DNA of 64,000 bases, taken from assembly GCF_001889405.1 (NCBI RefSeq), contig NZ_CP017921.1:758057-822056 (forward strand), given 5' to 3'. How positions within the stretch are numbered: position 1 is the stretch's first letter; every line of letters begins with the position of its first letter. The notes beneath the pieces are model-generated. The model saw only the letters and a program-made list of their open reading frames with translations. It ran no database searches and was not told the DNA's origin. Position numbers and translations under genes: made by a program. The DNA comes from Methanohalophilus halophilus (GTDB lineage: Archaea > Halobacteriota > Methanosarcinia > Methanosarcinales > Methanosarcinaceae). This document shows, piece after piece, positions 60,157 to 64,000 of this stretch.

Positions 60157-60507
60157 TCAGGAGGACAGTTGCATAATCGCTTCGGCCAAATCGCCGTTGG
60201 CATTTTTGAGAGCTTCTTTTGCTTTTTCTTCAGACACACCGGTCTGTTCGGTGACAAGCCTGACATCATCCTCGGGGATTTCAACTTCCCTTGCTACTTC
60301 CTCAGGAGTGCCGACGATTTGGTATGTGTCGACTCCCTGTGCATTCATGATGCTTACATTTGCATCATTGAATACAATATCTTTGTCAGGGGTACGGATG
60401 ATTACCTGTTCCACATCGGAAATTTCATCTACACTAATTCCCATCTGTTTCATCATCTGTTTCATCTTTTTTGGGTTCATACCCTTGCCGCCCATTCCTG
60501 GAATCAT
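60157..60507 (-). CDS. nac: nascent polypeptide-associated complex protein
   Basis: 116-residue archaeal NAC, a homodimer on the ribosome that shields emerging chains. The NAC domain (about 25-75) has VEQVIIRTPDKDIVF and ANVSIMNAQGVDTYQIVG. A UBA domain (about 80-116) ends in SEEKAKEALKNANGDLAEAIMQL. A methionine- and lysine-rich start (GMNPKKMKQMMKQMG) contacts rRNA in homologues. AGGAGA precedes the ATG. Confidence 0.95.
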   Translation of the reverse strand: MIPGMGGKGMNPKKMKQMMKQMGISVDEISDVEQVIIRTPDKDIVFNDANVSIMNAQGVDTYQIVGTPEEVAREVEIPEDDVRLVTEQTGVSEEKAKEALKNANGDLAEAIMQLSS

Positions 60508-60559
60508 ATATCATGTCTCCTTTTAAGGATGATGTCTATTACTTGCAGTTATATATAAC

Positions 60560-60883
60560 TTAGTGGCAACTGCCGCCGCATGAACCGCATCCACTCATTT
60601 CACTGGGATTGTCGATGACAAATCCATTGCCCTGAGGGGTTTCTATGAAGTCGACTGTAGCTTCGGAAAGTTCTTCATTGATGTCATTTGCCATCACGAT
60701 TTTAATTTCTTTGTCGGTGACAGTAACATCATCTTCTTTGGTTTCATTGTCAAGTGCCATACCATACTGTACGCCACTGCAACCCATTCCTGCGACAAAA
60801 ATCCTCAATGCGTGATCTTTCTTGTCTTCCGATTCCATCAGGGTTCTAAGTTCTGTTGCTGCCTTTTCTGTTATCTCTATCAT
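60560..60883 (-). CDS. IscA/ErpA-type iron-sulfur assembly protein
   Basis: 107 residues. IEITEKAATELRTLM at the start and LRIFVAGMGCSGVQYGMAL with the first cysteine are typical of A-type carriers. The usual CGCG ending is here CGSCGGSCH, with three cysteines. It would hold or pass Fe-S clusters to targets; the window is rich in Fe-S enzymes. AAGGAGAG stands before the ATG, with a TATA box near 60930. It stands upstream of NAC on the same strand with about 50 bp between. Confidence 0.88.
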   Translation of the reverse strand: MIEITEKAATELRTLMESEDKKDHALRIFVAGMGCSGVQYGMALDNETKEDDVTVTDKEIKIVMANDINEELSEATVDFIETPQGNGFVIDNPSEMSGCGSCGGSCH

Positions 60884-60978
60884 GTGTTCTCTCCTTAAGG
60901 GTCCGCTATGGTCCCTTTAGCAATGGGTCATATATATAAATTTTTCCTATATATATTGTTCGCTCCAGTATGAACAAT

Positions 60979-62040
60979 TCACATTATTTCCACATCGTTA
61001 TCGACCGGATTTAACAATACTTCCCCATTAGTAGCGTTTATTTCCACCGAATTTCTTTTACCCTTAGCTTCCCATACGGGCAAATAAACGATCTCAATTT
61101 CCATTTCAATCTCTTTTTTGGAAGGAGAAATCCGTTTGTGTTCGGAAATTATAGCTTCGCCTATAGTGTTATCGAATTTGACATCCCGGGTGTATTGGTC
61201 AATAATTCTTTCATAGATAGCTTTGGTGGCCTCTTCTTTTGTAACGATTGGGGCTTTAACCTCATAGTCGCTGACTTCTACCTCTATCTGATTATTTATT
61301 CCAGGCAGGTCCAAATCCTCAAAAATTTCATTCATTGAATTAAAGTATCCCTCTCCATCACCTTCTATGTCTATTATCTTGGAGCGGAATTGTCTCTGTG
61401 CCTGAATATCATAAGTATATTTCCACAAAGGTACAAACTTGAGTGCCGCAGTCGTGACATCTCTTTGATGTGGTTTTGCAATTGATATCGCACGCTCGCC
61501 GGTAATATTTACAGGGGCACTGCGCAAGTCGATTACCTTGTTTTCAACTGAAGGTATCGTCTCAACGTCAGATTTCACCTTAGGTTTGCTTTCAATTGCT
61601 CTATTTTCCACTTCCTTCTTGGTGCCAGCAAACATATTTGGTTTCTTTTTCTTGTCATCAGCGATGATATATTCTTCTGTGGCTTTTTCGACCGGGGTAC
61701 TTTGTTCTCCCAGTTCAATACTTTCCCCCTCGATGTCTGCCAGCACAGCGTTACCGATCTGGTATGCAAGTTCTTCCCTGTCCCATACAATAACCCCTTT
61801 TTGCTTTGCAAATTCAATTTGTTCCTCAGAGGCATTTCCTGTTGCTACTATAAGGCCAGCCCCGTCGCGGATGTTGTATGCAAAATCTTCAATATATGAT
61901 GTATTCAGGAGATTACTGAATTTTATGTACATTTTCTTTTCATCTTTTTCTGCGATCAGGTCAGCGATACTGGAGTCCACTATCCTGTATCCAGATGATG
62001 TGAAAATGTCCTTCAATATTTGTGTAACGTTTTGTTTCAT
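60979..62040 (-). CDS. nuclease-fold protein of unknown function, partner of pseudo-KaiC
   Basis: 353 residues. Residues 1-95 look like a restriction-endonuclease (Mrr-like) fold: TQILKDIFTSSGYRI, the MYIKFSNLLN strand, GAGLIVATGNASEEQIEFA and VIVWDREELAYQIG. A charged linker of about 85 residues follows, then a domain at 185-353 with YLPVWEAKGKRNSVEI and a final ATNGEVLLNPVD that resembles a PepSY-like ending. A PD-(D/E)xK acid-lysine pair is suggested but not complete. It follows the KaiC-like gene by 26 bases, so both are one transcript. Confidence 0.7.
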   Translation of the reverse strand: MKQNVTQILKDIFTSSGYRIVDSSIADLIAEKDEKKMYIKFSNLLNTSYIEDFAYNIRDGAGLIVATGNASEEQIEFAKQKGVIVWDREELAYQIGNAVLADIEGESIELGEQSTPVEKATEEYIIADDKKKKPNMFAGTKKEVENRAIESKPKVKSDVETIPSVENKVIDLRSAPVNITGERAISIAKPHQRDVTTAALKFVPLWKYTYDIQAQRQFRSKIIDIEGDGEGYFNSMNEIFEDLDLPGINNQIEVEVSDYEVKAPIVTKEEATKAIYERIIDQYTRDVKFDNTIGEAIISEHKRISPSKKEIEMEIEIVYLPVWEAKGKRNSVEINATNGEVLLNPVDNDVEIM

Positions 62041-62066
62041 TTTTCCACCAATTTAAGTTATGAATT

Positions 62067-62831
62067 TTAAAGTACCCTCGTAGTAGTTTCAAGCTCAATT
62101 CCTTTCTCGGTTACATTGTAGGGAATTGTCCGGTTTAAGGGGATCATACCTCTCATCTTACGAATCAATATGGACCTCTCGATTTCACTTCCCCTTTCCC
62201 GCATTCTGAATTCAATGACACCATCACAGACATTTTTCAGATTATTTTCAACTATATTGTCATGCATGCCAGCGGTCATTGTTATCAAATGAACGGCACC
62301 TGTAGCTTTTCCTACAGATGATATTATCTCGATTGTATCTACTACATTATTAAGCTCATAAGCTCGCAGGAAATAAGATATGGAATCTATAATTCCCCTG
62401 TATTTTTCTTTTCTCTCTTGTGTAGCAGTTGCTTTGAGAAGATTCATAGGATCTGTATTTTGTTTTATGAAATCTTTCGCAGAAAGGGATTCTGAATATG
62501 ATTTTGGGAGGACATTATAAAAGCGCAGGCTGTAGGCGTCTACGAAATTCATAGTTCCGCTTTCAATGTAATCATCTATGTCCCATCCAAAATTTTTCAT
62601 TTCAGAGGTTATTTCGGAAACCGGCTGTTCTGATGTCAGGTAATAAACGTTTTCCTCATCAGTTAGTCCCCCATAAGCAAATTGCTGGGCAAATATTTCC
62701 GAGCTGGCTCCGGGTTCTGCAAGTAATAGAATAGTACTTCCCCGCGGCACTCCACCACCCAGCTGCACATCAAGTCCCAGTATTCCTGTGCGTACTTTTT
62801 GTGCCATGTTTTCATCGAAAGCGTAATCCAT
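62067..62831 (-). CDS. KaiC/RadA-like ATPase-fold protein with degenerate Walker A
   Basis: 254 residues of the RecA superfamily in KaiC/GvpD style: [25 protein letters not shown] leads into what should be the P-loop, but it reads [11 protein letters not shown] with no GKT/S lysine. The strand-loop [13 protein letters not shown] and Walker B region ([15 protein letters not shown]) remain, as does the [13 protein letters not shown] segment. It probably no longer hydrolyses ATP in the normal way and may act as a sensor or scaffold. CGGTGA precedes the ATG. First gene of a two-gene unit with the nuclease-fold protein. Confidence 0.78.
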   Translation of the reverse strand: MDYAFDENMAQKVRTGILGLDVQLGGGVPRGSTILLLAEPGASSEIFAQQFAYGGLTDEENVYYLTSEQPVSEITSEMKNFGWDIDDYIESGTMNFVDAYSLRFYNVLPKSYSESLSAKDFIKQNTDPMNLLKATATQERKEKYRGIIDSISYFLRAYELNNVVDTIEIISSVGKATGAVHLITMTAGMHDNIVENNLKNVCDGVIEFRMRERGSEIERSILIRKMRGMIPLNRTIPYNVTEKGIELETTTRVL

Positions 62832-62930
62832 GTAATCACCGCAATATCAATTATAAATTTAAATCTCCAATCTTTTTATATATTCATTCCTCTTAGTTTT
62901 TATAGTTATAGTTTTATTTACGGTGATTCG

Positions 62931-63293
62931 ATGATAGCTATAGATGACCTGAAATTCAAAGATAACCTTATCCCGGCAATTGTGCAGGACCATGAGACCG
63001 GGGATGTATTGATGTTTGCATACATGAATCGCGAATCCCTTGAAAAAACTCTTGCTAGTGGTATTGCACATTACTGGAGCCGCAGTCGGGGGAAGTTGTG
63101 GAAAAAAGGGGAGAGTTCGGGCCACATTCAATATGTAAAGGACATCCTTGTAGATTGTGATATGGATACCCTGCTCCTGAAAGTAAGACAAGATGGGGGC
63201 GCATGCCATGTGGGTTACAGGTCATGTTTTTACAGGAATATTAAGGGAGATATAGTTGGTAAAAGGGTTTTTGATCCTGATGATGTTTATTGA
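62931..63293 (+). CDS. hisI: phosphoribosyl-AMP cyclohydrolase
   Basis: 120 residues from ATG 62931, chosen for CGGTGA just upstream; a longer open frame has no ribosome site. Third step of histidine synthesis. The signature [28 protein letters not shown] and the metal ligands [11 protein letters not shown], followed by [12 protein letters not shown], are intact. It is the stand-alone form without a HisE domain. The rest of the histidine genes are outside the window. Confidence 0.96.
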   Translation: MIAIDDLKFKDNLIPAIVQDHETGDVLMFAYMNRESLEKTLASGIAHYWSRSRGKLWKKGESSGHIQYVKDILVDCDMDTLLLKVRQDGGACHVGYRSCFYRNIKGDIVGKRVFDPDDVY

Positions 63294-63345
63294 TCCGTAG
63301 TCATGATGCAATTAAATTAAATATCTTCGTATCATAGCAATAATT

Positions 63346-64000
63346 ATGGATAATCCTAAAGCTCTGAAGATCGTACCCGATACAAGCGTAGTTATAGATG
63401 GCCGTATTTCCCAAAAGGTGAAGGAGGGAGAGTACAGGGGATCAAAGGTTTTGATTCCCGAAGCTGTAGTGGCCGAATTGGAAGCCCAGGCAAACAGGGG
63501 GCTTGAGATCGGGCAAAAGGGGTTGGAAGAGCTTAATCAGCTTAATCGGTTTGAACAGGAAGGTCTTATAGAGATTGATTTTGTGGGGCAGCGTCCCAAC
63601 CTTGAGCAGGTGCAACTTGCAAAGGGAGGGGAAATAGATGCCCTTATACGATCAACTGCAGAGGATTTTGATGCGCTTTTTGTTACGGGGGACAGGCTCC
63701 AGGCGGACTTTGGTCGTGCCAGGGGGCTGGAGGTGGAGTACATTCATCCACCATCGGCTGAGTTAATTCCTCTGCACATAGAGAATTTTTTCACTGATGA
63801 GACGATGTCGGTACACCTGAAAAATAAAGTATCCCCGATGGCCAAAAGAGGCAGTATTGGGGACGTAAGATTTGAAAAAATCCGTGATGAACCCTGCAGC
63901 TATGGTGAACTGCATCAGATGTCTAGGGAACTTCTGGAGAGGGCCCGGGCTGACAATGAATCTTTCATTGAAATGTCTACGGGCGGGGCTTCCGTTTTGC
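63346..64000 (+). CDS. PIN domain-containing ATPase (PINA type), 3' end outside window
   Basis: The frame is open from ATG 63346 to the window end, 218 codons. Residues 8-130 are a PIN nuclease-like domain: VPDTSVVIDGR with the first acid, AVVAELEAQANRG, GGEIDALIRSTAEDFDALFVTGD with later acids, and QADFGRARGLEVEYI. The part after that, ending in SFIEMSTGGASVL, is the linker to the ATPase and KH-type parts expected in this family (PilT-N/VirB11-like). The Sulfolobus relative is a hexameric ATPase linked to DNA repair. The TATA-like AAATTAAATATC near 63314 indicates a leaderless transcript. Confidence 0.85.
   Translation, partial: MDNPKALKIVPDTSVVIDGRISQKVKEGEYRGSKVLIPEAVVAELEAQANRGLEIGQKGLEELNQLNRFEQEGLIEIDFVGQRPNLEQVQLAKGGEIDALIRSTAEDFDALFVTGDRLQADFGRARGLEVEYIHPPSAELIPLHIENFFTDETMSVHLKNKVSPMAKRGSIGDVRFEKIRDEPCSYGELHQMSRELLERARADNESFIEMSTGGASVL

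Overview
The window is chromosomal DNA of a methanogenic archaeon of the Methanosarcinaceae type, probably a methylotrophic Methanohalophilus/Methanolobus-like organism. The evidence is an archaeal 16S-23S-5S operon, family B DNA polymerase, archaeal NAC, archaeosine synthase and ether-lipid enzymes. Methanogen-specific genes are also present: methyl-CoM reductase activation protein AtwA, methanogenesis marker 14, methanofuran enzyme MfnB and nitrogen regulator NrpR. Genus is inferred; family is well supported.

Layout. 1-1.2 kb: 3' end of a bacterial-type catalase-peroxidase with a bacterial-looking terminator. 1.2-10.5 kb: DNA polymerase B, then mostly minus-strand genes: enolase with an ABC permease, a DNA-binding regulator, a PPC-domain protein, a MacB/LolD-type ATPase, a CetZ-like tubulin homologue and a membrane-anchored CARDB/NEW3 surface protein. 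10.5-14.2 kb: NAD synthesis by aspartate dehydrogenase (nadC, nadX, nadA) and a UbiA-type ether-lipid prenyltransferase. 14.2-18.7 kb: an RNA-free RNase P homologue (HARP), a TnpB/IS605 relic that runs into the 3' end of a CDC48 gene, MfnB and a HisA-like protein. 18.7-26.5 kb: thymidylate kinase, marker 14, thioredoxin, several tiny zinc ribbons, an Mrr nuclease fused to PH-like domains, a radical SAM enzyme and a YHS-ferredoxin-FrhB fusion. 26.9-36 kb: gatCAB, L40e, GGGP synthase, atwA, a phasin-like protein with an ABC1 kinase, and nrpR. 36-51.8 kb: a Tes-family radical SAM protein, leuB/leuD, archaeosine synthase, a GlcD/GlcF-like pair, a hybrid sensor kinase, YgiQ, an MBL hydrolase, TatD and leuA, which carries an apparent one-base frameshift near its start. 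51.8-57.2 kb: a complete rRNA operon with two promoters, tRNA-Ala in the 16S-23S spacer, tRNA-Cys between 23S and 5S, and both bulge-helix-bulge processing stems. 57.4-64 kb: an uncharacterised protein, a second UbiA enzyme and a mycothione-reductase-like flavoprotein, NAC, an IscA-type protein, a nuclease-fold protein paired with a KaiC-like ATPase lacking a Walker lysine, hisI, and the start of a PIN-domain ATPase cut by the window edge.

Pathways joined here: archaeal lipid synthesis (GGGPS and DGGGPS, separated by 16 kb), NAD synthesis, leucine synthesis (leuA, leuB, leuD), tRNA-dependent amidation (gatCAB), tRNA processing and modification (HARP, ArcS), and methanogenesis cofactor or activation functions (MfnB, AtwA, marker 14). 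The least explained parts are the pseudo-ATPase/nuclease-fold pair at 61-62.8 kb, the Mrr-PH gene with its ATT-start zinc ribbon at 22.4-23.5 kb, and the CetZ/surface-protein/ABC ATPase cluster at 7.4-10.5 kb.
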